A DNA stretch of 64,000 bases. Source: Nelumbo lutea. Taxonomy: Eukaryota > Streptophyta > Magnoliopsida > Proteales > Nelumbonaceae. Of the stretch, positions 12,005 to 23,230 are shown one piece after another. The stretch spans positions 109,551,254-109,615,253 of the forward strand of contig JAKGHH010000002.1 of the NCBI GenBank assembly GCA_022828595.1. The letters run 5' to 3'. Below the pieces are notes generated by a model. It was not told the DNA's origin. It made no database searches and saw only the letters and a list, made by a program, of their open reading frames with translations. How positions within the stretch are numbered: the stretch's first letter is position 1; the number at the start of each line of letters is the position of its first letter. The position numbers and the translations under genes are program-made.

Positions 12005-12835
12005 CTAATGTCTGGATTTTCCACAGTGTGTACAGCTCACGCTTTTATCCTTTGTACGTGCAACAGCTGCTTTTGCACGAGCGTGTACCGCAAAACCCAC
12101 AGCATCACTTCGTTCTTCTTTGCTCTTGGCTATACTTTGATGCCTTTCCTCTTGAACGACCATTGCATAGACACGGCTCAAATTTGGCAATGGCTCTATG
12201 CTCAAAATATTCGAACGCACGGTGCCATAAGTTGCGTTGTTAAGGCCCATCAAGAACTGATGTACCCTCTCTTCTTCTCGCTTCTTTTCAAGTATGGTTG
12301 CAATTTTGCAGTTGCAACCACTACAGTGACACGCGGGTACTGGATCATATTCTGCCAGCTCATCCCACATGACCTTCAGCTTCCCGTAGTAAGCCATCAC
12401 TGCCTATCCCCGTTGTTTACAAGCAGCCAAATCAGCCTTCAATTGATGGACTCGAGGTCCATTCCTGATAGAAAATCTCTATCGCAGATCCTCCTACAAG
12501 TCTTTCACACTCTCCATATATGATATAGTAGTTCGCAAGGTTGGTTCGATTTTATTGAAAATCCATGCAACCAGCATTGAATTCACCATCCACCAATCTT
12601 CGATACCGGTCGAATCATCTGTCGGTTTACCCAACGTTTCGTCAATGAACTCGAGCTTTCTCTTCGCTCTGAGGGTGTTTCTCATGGATCTCGCCCATTC
12701 CTCATAGTTCTCACCATTTAACTGAACAAGTGAGAGAATCATTATGGGGTTGTCAGATGGATGCAAGTAGTACGGCGAGGGGATGACCGTGTCTTTCCCT
12801 GTGCTTTTTCTATTGTCTTCAACTCTGCCTGACAT
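12005..12835 (-). pseudogene. Copia gag, broken
   Basis: The first piece (12835-12494) starts MSGRVEDN and contains LNGENYEEWARSMRNTLRA and WWMVNSMLVAWIFN, as in plant copia gag (UBN2-type). After a gap with stops, the second piece (12400-12005) contains KLKVMWDELAEYDP, FLMGLNNATYGTVRSNIL and ends in the start of a zinc knuckle, CTHCGKSRH. Gag forms the virus-like particle. An in-frame stop just before 12400 splits it. Confidence 0.8.
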
Positions 12836-13105
12836 GATGGAGAAATCGGCAAGATGCCTTCAGATTCGCTGGTACACACTGTTGCGCACTGTTCTGATCC
12901 TTCGGTAAAGAAGAGAGGACTGAAACTGTAGAAGGAGACTATAGAAAAATCTTGTATCTTTCCTCAAATACGAACCAGGGTTTCAAATCGACCTTCGACC
13001 TCCAGGCCTTATTTCTTTCTAAGTAGGCTTCTGCTATCTCTGTAGACCTTCTCTCAATCTCTACTACGCTTATCGAGCTTCCAAACTCTCGAGGGATCCG
13101 CGTCG

Positions 13106-13320
13106 ATGCCTCCACGAACGATGAAGAAGGGATTGGTCGCGCCTAGACTGAAGAGAACCCCGAGGGCAACTAAAGCGACGCCGAAGCCCCAAACTCAAGC
13201 GGAAGTAACAGAAGAGACAGTGAAGATCGACGAGGTTTCGGTTTCTGTAGCTGAAACTGAAGAGGTGAAGGTGGAGCCGGTTGTTGAAGAAAAACCAAAG
13301 AAGACCGAAGAGCTCTGCTT
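13106..13320 (+). pseudogene. Captured host gene start, probably an hnRNP/nucleolin-like RNA-binding protein
   Basis: Inside the long leader of the copia element, but on the opposite strand, an ATG at 13106 opens a frame that begins MPPRTMKKGLVAPRLKRT and continues as a lysine-, glutamate- and valine-rich stretch (EEVKVEPVVEEKPKK). That composition and the MPPRT-K-G start resemble the N-terminus of plant hnRNP Q/nucleolin-like RRM proteins, as I remember them. Similarity seems to end near 13320, though the frame runs on to 13486. No RRM is present. If right, a retrotransposon picked up a first exon. It could instead be an element-specific antisense frame. Confidence 0.4.
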
Positions 13321-13716
13321 GAGTGCAGAGTTCTTGTCTGAACCACGAAAGGCGCAACTCGAAACTCGAATCCGCCGGTCGCAGCCTTGGGAGGCTTCTC
13401 GATCTCTGTCTCTCTGGAGTCTGGAACAGACGAACAGTGGAACTGTTCCAACTAGTAACTGCTCAAGCTGGAATTCTGAAGTCTGAATTCGCAGTGAGGG
13501 AAGAGGACGACGAAGAGTCTTCTTATTCTTTCTATTTTCGATGGAGATGACGAGTCTGGATTCTGGTTTCTGGGAGCGCCGTAGTGACGACTGTGGAAGA
13601 CAAAGTTTCGAACTAGAGACCGGAGTGCAAAGCCTGTACTCTGCTGGCGCCGAGCTACGTCGCAACCGCCACTGATTTCTAGGTCTTAGAGCACAAACCT
13701 CTTGCTCCTGTTTCTT

Positions 13717-13728
13717 GCTCTGATACCA
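13717..13728 (-). other. Primer-binding site of the copia element
   Basis: On the minus strand it reads TGGTATCAGAGC, complementary to the 3' end of plant initiator tRNA-Met, the usual primer for copia reverse transcription. It lies directly next to the 5' LTR. Confidence 0.9.
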
Positions 13729-13938
13729 TGAAAGAAACCTTTGTGGAAACTGTCGTGATTTTATTATGCAAGGTACATCCTATATATACAAGTAGGAGAT
13801 TCAGTTTTAGTAGGTATCGATTTTCCAAATACATCCAGGAATACTAATTACATGCATGCAAGAAGGTTCCCAAGGTTCCCAACGAAGGTTGCATAGAGAT
13901 TCGGTATGAAGGTTACATGGAGATTTGGTTTCCCAATA
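13729..13938 (-). repeat. 5' LTR of the copia element
   Basis: Same length as the LTR at 8360-8569 and about 95% identical by eye (about 11 differences). It carries the promoter for the minus-strand element. The modest divergence suggests an insertion that is neither very recent nor ancient. Confidence 0.85.
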
Positions 13939-13942
13939 GGTG

Positions 13943-14870
13943 CTACACAAGACAGAGGTAGTACACCCCACAAAGTCACCAAAACAAATAAAAGTTATCT
14001 CTCTAGAAAGGATACAAATATTGAGAGAAACAACACCATTAGATAAAGCATGAACCCTATTTCACTAGTCAGTCCGCCGCTTGGTTTGCCTCTTGGTACA
14101 TGTGTTTATAGCAAACCTTACCACCCAACTTCTCCTTCATCTACAAGAAATCTAAGATAATGTTTCTTAGATTCCGAGGAGGAGTCAAGTCTTTTGAGAC
14201 AACTTATGACAAACTTTGAATCCCTTCAATTATGATTGAACAATCGTTGAAGTTAGTGGCCAATTTGCGAGCTTGCCATGCCACCCAAGCCTCCGCGGCA
14301 TTAATAGAGGAGTTGCCTAAGATATATCCTTTGTAGTCCAAAACCTTGCCTAAATGGTTTCCTGCAATGGTAGCAACACTACAACGTCCATTCCTAGTGC
14401 AAGATCCATGAAATGTTTTTCGTTTTTCTCATGTCGTTGCTATTATTCGGCTTTTCATTATGATCCCAATACTTAGCAAAAGCCTTATATAAGTCCTATC
14501 CAAAATAATTTGAGGGGATCCTCTTTATTGTTGAAAGTTTATTGATTCCCATTCTTCCAAATATGTCAGAGGATAAACATACATTTTTCCTCTCAATCAA
14601 ATCTTTTTTGATGGATTTTAGTACACCACTCCTTTATATCCAAATTAGCCCCATTTAAATTGAAAAAGGTTAAGACTTGATTTGTCCCAAATTTGTTTTG
14701 AGGAAGAACAGCCAAAGAAAATATGCTTGGTGTCTTCAGTGGATCCACACCTACTACAATCACCATTGATATCTAAACCTTCCTTTAAATTTCCACTAGT
14801 CTTGCAACTGAAAGAAGTAGAGGAAAATATCTCCATGAATGTTAACTTTAAATTCAACGTATTGATGAAA
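13943..14870 (-). mobile_element. L1-type LINE remnant (RT zinc-binding and RNase H parts)
   Basis: At 14857-14645 the minus strand encodes CSRCGSTEDTKHIFFGCSSS, the zinc-binding domain that follows the reverse transcriptase in plant L1 LINEs. Downstream, around 14360-14080, frames interrupted by stops encode AWVAWQARKLATNFNDC and SKFVISCL, matching a LINE RNase H domain. The 5' part is missing. The copia element appears to have inserted into its 3' end, leaving the A-tail at 8336-8359. Confidence 0.7.
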
Positions 14871-14879
14871 TAAACACTT

Positions 14880-16200
14880 TATGAGCATTTTTCTAGGTGG
14901 GCCGAAAAATCAACCTCATCAGTTTTAGGTTTTAAAATCTTACTAGTAGAATCCTTTTATTTTTTATTTTTTTATTTATTAACAGGGACCAACCTCACAC
15001 ATAGGGATGGATTCGAGCCATGCCGAACCATGAAAATATCTAATTATTCGAGCTTGGCTCGCCAATAAATTATGAGTCTCAAGCTCGATTCAAGCTAGGG
15101 ACTTGAGTTTGAGTTTGGCTTAAGCCAAAAGCTTGTAAGCTTGAGTTCAACAATGAGTCAAATGTTTTATAAATGCATAATTTTTTATTTGGCATAAATA
15201 ATTAAGAATTATAAAAACTACTTGTTATTATTATTATATAAAAAATAAAAATATTATATATAACATTTTTATTTATATATTTATTATTTTATATATGTAT
15301 AATATTTTTATATTTATTATTTTATATGTACAATATATATACATTATGTATGTGATGAGGGGCAATTTGGCCTTTCGAATGACATCGTGACATGTAGCAT
15401 CTCAAAATAGCTGGATGACACCTCAGTGCTACTAAGCCAAGGAGGCGCACCTCGGACCAGTCCGAGCACCTCATACAAAACTCGGGCACCTTGGCAAGGC
15501 GGCTAGTAGCACCTCGTCCAGGGCCGACTTGTGAATCTGTGACACCTTGTTGTTACCGATCCAATGGACCTCGGCGTGAGGAGAGACCTCCTTGAGGATT
15601 TGCCGACCTTTGGTACCTCGTCAATATCGGTCGAAGTGACCTAGACATGAGGAGACGTGCTTGCTGACCTCCTCTACATGCATCCCGTCACTCCTAGGTC
15701 TCTCGAAAGTCAGCTCCCGCTCTGAATGTTCCGGAGGAAATCAAATAAGGCACAAAGCATGGTCTATGTGCGCTTAGGGCTGCAAGTTGGGCCAGGTTAG
15801 GTCGGGTTGAGGCCAACCCTAAGTTCTAAACCCTTACCATAACTAAATTCCTTCAACCCTAACCCAACCCAACCCGAAGTCAATTTTAGGTTGGGTTAGG
15901 CTCGGGTTGGACCCAAACCAACCTTCTTCCCATCCCTTAAAAGCTCATAGAATTTCTCGATTTTAGATCTTAACTCAACTTTCTATATATATATCCTATG
16001 TTTCATTAGTATTTTTTGTTGATTTTTTTTTGTTCTTTTGGTACAAAATTAAGAAAAACAAGTGTTAGAAATGACTATAGTTTATTATGAGTTATGGCTT
16101 ACAATAGATCTTTCTTGGGCGGAAAACAACATAGAGGAGATGAAGAATAAAATTTTAAAAAAGAACATAAAATAATGTTATTAAGTTTTTAATCTTTCTA
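14880..16200. other. Intergenic, with a decayed MITE fragment
   Basis: Mostly AT-rich. At about 15778-15930 the phrase TTAGGGCTGCAAGTTGGGCC and the following GGTTGGGTTAGG-like text resemble the hAT-type MITE at 4689-5253, but no second end is visible. Bases 15360-15750 are GC-richer and may be part of the neighbouring gypsy-type element (possibly its LTR). No gene was recognised. Confidence 0.4.
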
Positions 16201-16214
16201 ATTAGGATTAAGTG

Positions 16215-18000
16215 AAGTGATTATCTTAGAAGAAATACATGATACTATGTGGTGGGGGCTATACAAATATCATGCATTTAAACAGTATGCCTCTACCACG
16301 AATATCTCGGCCCAATGGACCTCATCGGAATGCTTAGCCCACCACTCTTCTAGCAGACAGTCCCATGCCTCCACCTCGCCAGTAAGGCTAGCCACCCTCC
16401 CATGGATCTCTCAATGTTGGCGGCATTCGCCCTTAATAGTGAGATGATCATCTTGTAGTTGAGCCTCGAGAAGCGTGATCCGATTCATCTCGTGTGTCTC
16501 ACACCTTGTGTGGGTGGTCTATTCCAAGAGAACTTGCTTGAAGAAGTTGATCTGTGAGCAAACATAGCAGTTAGAATGAGCTAAAAGAAGAAAAATAAGC
16601 ACAACATGCCTACATACTGTTGCAGACAATCCGAATGGCCAAGTCAGCTAGATCGAACTCCCCATAGGTTCGAATGTCCTCAGGATGAAGAATACCTCTC
16701 CCCATTCGATCGATGACCAAGGGGTCCTGAATCCAGTTGGTGGCAAAGACGTCAGACACACTAAGAATGAAAGGGGAAGCCCGAGAGATAGAGGCCCTTG
16801 TCGATACCTCAAGAGTTGGTACAAGTGGCACGTTGGAGGTCGGCTCAGTGACATGGGTGGGATCAGGATGCACCTTATGTGCTTGGCCAATCTCCTCAGT
16901 GACGACGAGTTGGCAACCTCCCTCGCTCCTCTTCTCCTTTTCTTGCCCCAATTGCCTTTGTCGTAGCGAGGATGTTGGATGTGCTTGATATCTCTACACA
17001 GGAAATTACAATGGCTCAAACTAGAAACAAAAGAAAAAATAGCTTGCAACAAAGAAAATATCAAAGACCTACCAAAAGGACTAAGGCCGACCTCAACAAG
17101 CATTGGCTTGGCTAGGAACTCCTCGGCCAGAGATCGTTGTGCTACAAGGAACCTAACTTCGCCTGCTAGCTCTCTATCAAACACGACATCAGCGACCTTC
17201 CTCAGTTCAGGTTGCCAAGTAGTATCGACTAACCAACCCTTTTTCCGAGAGACGAAGAAGTACCTATGATTCCAATCTCTTACTTTCAAAGGGAAGTCGT
17301 GAAGAAGTTTGCACCCAAGGCAATAACTGATATAAAAACAATAGGGCACCCTGGGCATTTTCTTAATACTGCAAAGCCTGACGAAGTAGTATCGACTAAC
17401 CAACCCTTTTTTCGAGAGACGAAGAAGTACCTATGATTCCAATCTCTTACTTTCAAAGGGAAGTCGTGAAGAAGTTTGCACCCAAGGCAATAACTGATAT
17501 AAAAACAATAGGGCACCCTGGGCATTTTCTTAATACTGCAAAGCCCGACGAAGTAGTCAATGTCCAAGTCAACACCAAGGTGGTGACAAGGAGAAGTCGT
17601 CCCCACGATGCATCGAGTCGAGTTTAGTTCGGATGGAGTTGTCGTAGGGAGATCCCGTAGTGACTGAGCACCTCGCAAAAGAAGGGGTGAAGTAGGAAAC
17701 TGAGTTTGGCGACCAACACCTCTTCAAAAACACATACTTGGTTCGGGCCATGGTCCCAAGGATATTGGCTAGGGCTGGGCAGGACACAATCATAGGATAA
17801 AGGAATACAAAAGGTCGTCATCAGCCTGACAACCTCCTTGCCAGTCAGTGAGCAAGGGACAAACCCCCCTCCATGGATTGAGAGGTGGAGGCTTCCCTCT
17901 GAGAGGCCTGCCACTCTAAAGCCGAGGTACCAACCTCGTTTTGAGCGTGCACATTCAACTCCTTGTCAGAACTCTCAAAAGACATTTTGGAAAAAAAAGG
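16215..18000 (-). pseudogene. Degenerate gag-like ORF of a gypsy-type element
   Basis: The minus strand reads, in shifting frames, MSFESSDKELN near 17985, then HPFFCEVLSHYGISLRQLHP (17914-17624), YCFYISYCLGCKLLHDFPLK and NHRYFFVSRKKGWLVDT (17403-16648), and a coiled-coil-like LLEAQLQDDH...GRVASLTGEVEAWD before 16220. This matches the plant domain known as 'putative gypsy type transposon' (PF04195-like): a VLSHxGIxxxQLHPN block, an aromatic FxV core and a coiled coil. Frameshifts, stops and an internal 167-bp duplication show it is broken. No integrase or RT was found nearby. Confidence 0.6.
17218..17555. repeat. 167-bp tandem duplication inside the gag-like region
   Basis: Two copies in direct orientation (17218-17384 and 17385-17551, plus a few bases) are almost identical. 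As a result the same protein block (LCSIKKMPRVPYCFYISYCL) occurs twice in the minus-strand frame. The near-identity points to a recent local duplication. Confidence 0.85.
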
Positions 18001-18134
18001 CGACTCACAGGATAGGATGATGATGAACTTTACAATGAACTAGAAGAAAGACTACGCTCGCAACAAGTAGAGCTTTTCCATGCTCAAGCAATCTTCGCAA
18101 ATACACAGTGTGAATGGGCCCCTGGGCCCCCCTC

Positions 18135-18146
18135 TATTTATAGGAA
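18135..18146 (-). promoter_or_regulatory. TATA box, probably of the gypsy-type element's LTR
   Basis: The minus strand reads CCTATAAATAGAGG about 150 bases upstream of the gag-like frame, in the right orientation and at a plausible distance. A second LTR copy was not found, so the assignment is inference. Confidence 0.4.
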
Positions 18147-18149
18147 AGG

Positions 18150-19219
18150 GACCCAAATTTTGAGCGGCCACGATGGTATTGATCTAATGGCTCAGGGACC
18201 ATCCTGTGCAAAGACATGGCGGGCGGTTTGAATTTGAAATCTGCACGCCTTAGTCAAATTTTGAATTTGTCTTGCGTTGCTTCTTGCGTGCCTTGAATCG
18301 AATTTTGAATTTGTTGTGCACCCCGTCTTCGGAAGTTCAAAGTCCACCTCATTGCAAGCTGACCTCGAGATGCATCGACTGATCTATGTAGGCCGCCCCC
18401 CATCTAATCAGCTCGAAAGCATTTTGACTACTATGACTCAATTTGGCTAGTCCACTTTTTTGCACAACGACCTAAGTGAACTTCAGTTCGAAGGAGGACT
18501 AGTTCGCTTTCAGCACCATGACAGATATTCAAACTTGGCTGTCAGTCATCCTCCACCTCAGTTTCAGGCTTCGTATCGACCTTGTACATATTTGTATTTG
18601 TACTCTTTCCAAACTAAGCCTTAGTGTTTAATAAGTTTTTCGCACAAGTCCTAATTCCCACCCATGTAGTGCTAATGCGTTATGCTATTATTGGAAGTGC
18701 ACAACCAAGTATGACGATGGAGATGCAGTGCTAAAGTATTATACTTGATAAAGGACTCCATTTTGCCCCTTCCTTTAAACAAAATAAGTAAAACAAGGGC
18801 ATTTGGCTCTTCCCACAGAAAAAAAAAAACCATAGAAAATTACACAAATTTTGGGGGCAGACATGCAACTAACGGTGCATGAGGCAAGCCACGCGACTAT
18901 TAGCCTATAACTAATAGGCTCGGGGATTGAATCTAATGCCTATCTACATTCATTCATAGAGTCATTGCCCTCCAAAATTTAAATATTGGAACTAGAGGTA
19001 AAAGGGGTGAAAGTGGAATATGCTGCTAACCCTTGTCTAGGTTCAAACCAAGATCATCTCTACAGATAGAGGCCTTGTTAAAGCCTTGGACATCACATCA
19101 AATCAATGAAAGCACAATTCACACAATTCTTCTTCGTAAATAAGTCTCCCAAGGAATTCCAATTGTTTGAAGCCTAAAAGATTTTCTAAGTGAAGGTTCC
19201 CTCTTATGTGGAATTTCCC
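18150..19219. other. Intergenic, no gene seen
   Basis: The first part (to about 18600) is GC-richer and may belong to the 5' end or LTR of the gypsy-type element. The rest is AT-rich sequence without a recognisable gene or repeat. Confidence 0.4.
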
Positions 19220-19222
19220 TAA

Positions 19223-19973
19223 TGGTACGTTTGGTTGCCAAGAAAGGATGAGACTAGAAGGATTGGGATGGGAAGAGAAAATATTTTTTCTTAGATTTGC
19301 ATCCCATGTTTGTTTCTTGAGAAATGATGTGCTAAATAACCACTTTCCTGTGTTTGTTTATTGAGAAAATCGATTAGTTTTGCAATGTGAGCAAGGAGAT
19401 CTATAACAGTCATTCATCATTTTGGATTTGAAAATAGTTAGGATATCTTACCTTTGCGCAAGTGAACAAGGAGATTTGGACCATAAAAGTTAAAAAGCAC
19501 AAAAAAAAGTTAAATCTACAAGATAGAAGTGTAAATCTGTAGAAAAAATCAAGGTTACGTGCCAAAAAGAATGGATTCTGGTTGGAGAGCAGCCATCTCT
19601 TCCTGTCGACAAGAGGAACTCAGTGCTACAAAAATAGTATAAAAAATACTCATCGGTCGTCAGCAGTCATGTTCGTGGTCGTACCTTGTTTGGAGATCAA
19701 CGATTATGGCACCAACGAGAAGACCGTTGTTGATGCAGGTTCACGGTGAGGGTTGTCTAGAAAGAGAGCAAGAGGAAGAGCCCAATCTTTTTTCTCAGAA
19801 GTTTCTTTTCGCACCGCGGTCGCACCCAAATCAATGCGATCCCATTTCATCCATTTTGGGAACCTGCATCCCATACGTTTCCCTTCCCACTCCTTTGAAC
19901 AAACGTTGAAAAACCATAATCTTATGGGGATATTCTCATTTTCCCTTCTCCATCGCAGCAACCAAACATACCA
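19223..19973. mobile_element. PIF/Harbinger-type MITE, 751 bp
   Basis: The ends are TGGTACGTTTGGTTGC and, read inward from the right, TGGTATGTTTGGTTGC (15 of 16 match). TAA flanks both sides (19220-19222 and 19974-19976). Small overlapping open frames near 19700-19990 do not resemble a transposase, so the element is non-autonomous. It is long for a Tourist-type MITE. Confidence 0.75.
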
Positions 19974-20281
19974 TAAGGGTAAAAGATAAATTATCTTTCT
20001 CTCTCTCTCTAGAGAGTCAAGGGACTTCTAGTTCAATTTTTGGATATGAGATTATGGTTTGGTTCGACTCAAGGTTTGGTTCATGAAAAGTTCAAGTACA
20101 TAAGGTTTCAATTCATGTCTCCAACCTTAACTTAAGAGGAGGGAGTTAAGAATTCCCAAGTAAGTACCATATTCATTTATTTTTAATTTAGTTTCTGTTT
20201 GTTGTGGGGAGATTTTTAGTCCCTCTTTCAGTTTCATGCCCCATTGAAAGAGAAAGGGATTCAAGGTTTTCAAATCATCAT

Positions 20282-21020
20282 TGACCTAGACAATCAGATC
20301 ATTCAACTCGGAAAACGGTTAGGGTACCGATTCCATTTCATCCTTGAATTGTTATTTTCCAAAAAACTATTGTATTGGTCAACGATTTGCTGACCTATGT
20401 GGTTGAAATGTTGACTTGTTTGACTCATGCAATAATAGTTTCTCAAAAACTATTGAATTGGTCATCAATCTACTAAACCCGGTGATCGAATTGTTAACTT
20501 GTTACTCATACAACAATTTTCAAGCCATATTTTTATTGTAATTAATTCTCTTTTTTTATTTTTTAAATCATATGTTGATTTTTCCAGACTAGATGGTTGA
20601 GCCACCCAACCTGAAACATCAAACATATCGTATTCATATAAGAATTTAACTTAAAGAGAAAGATGGATGATCAAACCATGCTGACCTAGACAGTTGAACC
20701 ATTCGACCCATCAACTAGTTAGGGTATTGATTCCATTTCACTCCTTAATTATTATTTTCCTACAAATTATTGAATTGGTCAACAACCAATTAACCCATGT
20801 GGTCAAACTGTTGACCCGCTTGACACACACAATGATGATTTTCCCAAAAAATTGTTGAATTGGCCTTCAATCTGCTGATCAAGGCAAAAACTGTTTACTC
20901 ATTCAACCCAAACAACAAATTTTGAGCCAAATTTGTATTGTAATTATTTTTATTTTTTAAATATCATGAATTGATTTATTTAGATTGAATGATTAAGCCA
21001 TTGCCCCCAAAAACTAATGG
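20282..21020. repeat. Tandem repeat, two diverged 400-bp units
   Basis: Unit 1 (20282-20681) and unit 2 (20682 to about 21020) both run from TGACCTAGACA through TTAGGGTA-TGATTCCATTTCA, ATTGAATTGGTCA and TTTGTATTGTAATTA to a final region rich in T and A. The period is 400 bp and the copies are clearly diverged. No coding content. Confidence 0.7.
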
Positions 21021-21850
21021 CCAAAGTGATTCTTGTTCCGAGTTGATATTAATGGAGGAGAAAGAGGGAGAGAGAGGTAGAGATTTGATATGATGAGAAT
21101 TGAGAGAATGAAGAGGGGAGAGAATTGAAAGAGGGAAAGGATAATGAATTGAGAGAGAGATATTTTAGGGGATGAGAAAGATGTCAAATATCATCAATAA
21201 TTTTTTTTATACCATGGTATGATGGTAAATAATAATTGGTTCAGGGATACATTGATAGGATAATTATAAAGGATGAAAGGTGGGAGAAGGAAGTTAGAAG
21301 GAAAAGAAAGGACACATGTCCCAAATATAGAATAGGTGGATTAAACCAATAATGTACCGTGTTGGTTTCACCGCGCATCCGTACACCAACCAAATTAAAT
21401 CAAATTTATGTATTTTTTAATTTTAAAAATTAATTATGACTTGAGCCGAAAAAACTGCCGTTACGGCAAAAATATTGAGACATTATTGCAGAAGTTCACA
21501 TATAAGTAAAAGAAGGTTGGTTTCATGAAATTGAGACCAATTCATTGGTTATCTAGTTGGATTGACCGACTGGTCAATTTTGTCCATTTGTTGACTTCCA
21601 TTTTTTTCGGGTAATGGTTGAACCGGCCAATGGAGTGGTTTACAAGTTTTCCAATCCAACTAGCTAGTTCGATCTTGCTCTCTAAACATTGGAGTTCCTC
21701 TATTATGTTAATAAGACATGTAAATGACCTTAATGGTTCCAATTGGAATTAACCAATTACATTTCAGTCTTAGATTGCAACATCTCATTGTTTTTAAAGA
21801 ATTCCTTTCCATGAGTTAGCTATTTGCATGTACTAGATGAATAGAGACAT
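21021..21850. other. Intergenic, no gene seen
   Basis: GA-rich stretch at about 21055-21180, then AT-rich sequence. Phrases such as GGTCAATTTTG and GAACCGGCC near 21560-21640 recall the 400-bp repeat upstream. No gene. Confidence 0.4.
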
Positions 21851-21856
21851 TAATAG

Positions 21857-22437
21857 GAATGGCAACGAGTGGGGTTGGGCTGGGATTTTCATACTCCGTC
21901 CTTGACCCTGAATACATGTACCGTACCCCTATTCTAGCAGGTACAGAAATCCCAGCCCCATCCTCGTGTTCACATGGAATGGGGATTTCTGAATTTTCCG
22001 TGCCCTGTTAGGGTTATCGATTGGATGGATTTGGTCCAATCCAATCTAGTCCAATGTTAATTCATTATAGATGGGAATCCAATTCAATGAATGTTTTGGA
22101 CCAATTTGGATTGGTTCAATTCAATATTTGGACCGTTCAATCTGTTTAAATTTATTTTGATTTAGATTGATTTCAATCCAAACCCAATTTATTGACACAT
22201 ATATTTATATCTTATATCAATAGACCAGATATTGGCTTAATCCAATCCAATCCAATATAAATTTATTACGGATGGACCAGGACCAATCCAATCTAATAAA
22301 TATTTTGGACCAAATTGATCCAATCCAATATATTTTGTTGGTCTATCCAATTCGTCCAAATTGGTCTTGGACTGGACGAAGCCCAATCCGAACCGGTCCA
22401 TTGACACCCTTATGCCCTGCCCCGACCATTGATAGCC
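21857..22437. repeat. Decayed MITE-like host element of a nested insertion
   Basis: GGAATGGCAACGAGTGGGG on the left and, read inward from the right, CCATGGCTATCAATGGTCGGGG could be the imperfect ends of an element into which the MITE at 22009-22412 inserted. The duplicated target TGCCCTG is part of it. A clear target-site duplication for this outer element is not visible. Confidence 0.35.
22009..22412. mobile_element. hAT-type MITE, 404 bp, nested
   Basis: The ends are TAGGGTTATCGATTGG and, read inward from the right, TAAGGGTGTCAATGG. The flanking octamers TGCCCTGT (22001-22008) and TGCCCTGC (22413-22420) match at seven of eight bases, fitting a hAT target-site duplication. The inside repeats CCAATCCAATC-like phrases in both directions. 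No coding capacity. Confidence 0.65.
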
Positions 22438-22439
22438 AT

Positions 22440-23230
22440 GGTAATTGGGTAAATGTAAAGAATTGGAACTTTCTTTATATATATATATATAGATATATGA
22501 AAAACAATTAAAAACTTTTTTTGATACGTTAGTTCATAAATTATTGAAACTTAATTTTATATATCCCATCTTAGTAAATAATATATACATATAAGAACAG
22601 TCAAAATGTGTGTATGTGGCAGACTTGGGGTAGGGTGGGGATCAGGACCTATCCTCATACAGAATAGTTTCGGCTTTTCTTAATACCCACCCCGAACCCG
22701 ACCAATGGTCAAAGAAGCTGCCCTGATCGAGCGGGTAAAAGAGCCGGCATAGGCGTGACCCAGAAAACTGCCCAAGTGGTCCCTGGCCCGTTGTCCGGTA
22801 AAATAATAATCCATCAAAAGCATCCAAAACCTGGCAATTAGTCATTTGTTTGGGCTATCAAAAAGTCATTTGTTCGGGTCATTGGATCACCATTTTGATC
22901 GTCCGGGTCAACAATGATTTGAAAAATTTGCTTCCAGCGGTTCATTTTCTGGTTCAAGATTGAAAAAAAAAAAATCCATCGTTTAATTTACATCCGTTGC
23001 GATTTTAGGAGGCTGCCACCATTGCAGCATACAATCATATCACTCCCGAAAAATAGAAGTCCAATTTGCTTTCATGAATTGCCAAACAAAGAGCTAAATA
23101 ACCTGATTTGCCTAGGCATATAATCCACATAATCTATTAACTTGAATTGCCAAACAAAGAGCTAAACAAAGGGTTGGTGCAATCAGTGGGATGACCTAAC
23201 TCACCATACTCTCTCTCTTACACACATTAA
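22440..23230. other. Intergenic, no gene seen
   Basis: Includes a short TA repeat near 22476-22494 and the duplicated phrase GAATTGCCAAACAAAGAGCTAA near 23080 and 23145. No gene was recognised. Confidence 0.4.

Larger units (their letters stand above)
8360..13938 (-). mobile_element. Ty1/copia LTR retrotransposon with both LTRs, 5.6 kb
   Basis: Two 210-bp direct repeats (8360-8569 and 13729-13938) bound a region that reads on the minus strand as gag, protease, integrase, reverse transcriptase and RNase H, the copia order. A primer-binding site matching initiator tRNA-Met abuts the 5' LTR, and a polypurine tract abuts the 3' LTR. GGTG stands outside both ends (8356-8359 and 13939-13942), compatible with a target-site duplication. 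The LTRs differ at about 11 of 210 positions. Stops and frameshifts split every gene except the RNase H part, so the copy should not be able to move by itself. It carries an unusually long leader (about 890 bp). Confidence 0.9.

Noticed and set aside
12008..12523. 171-codon plus-strand frame across copia gag
   Set aside because: Cysteine- and leucine-rich shadow of the minus-strand gag; the minus-strand text matches known gag blocks.
13195..13665. 156-codon minus-strand frame in the copia leader
   Set aside because: It is the shadow of the plus-strand captured fragment and does not resemble gag.
16648..17403. 251-codon minus-strand frame as a host gene
   Set aside because: It matches a gypsy-type gag domain, contains the internal 167-bp duplication and is continued by other frames with stops.
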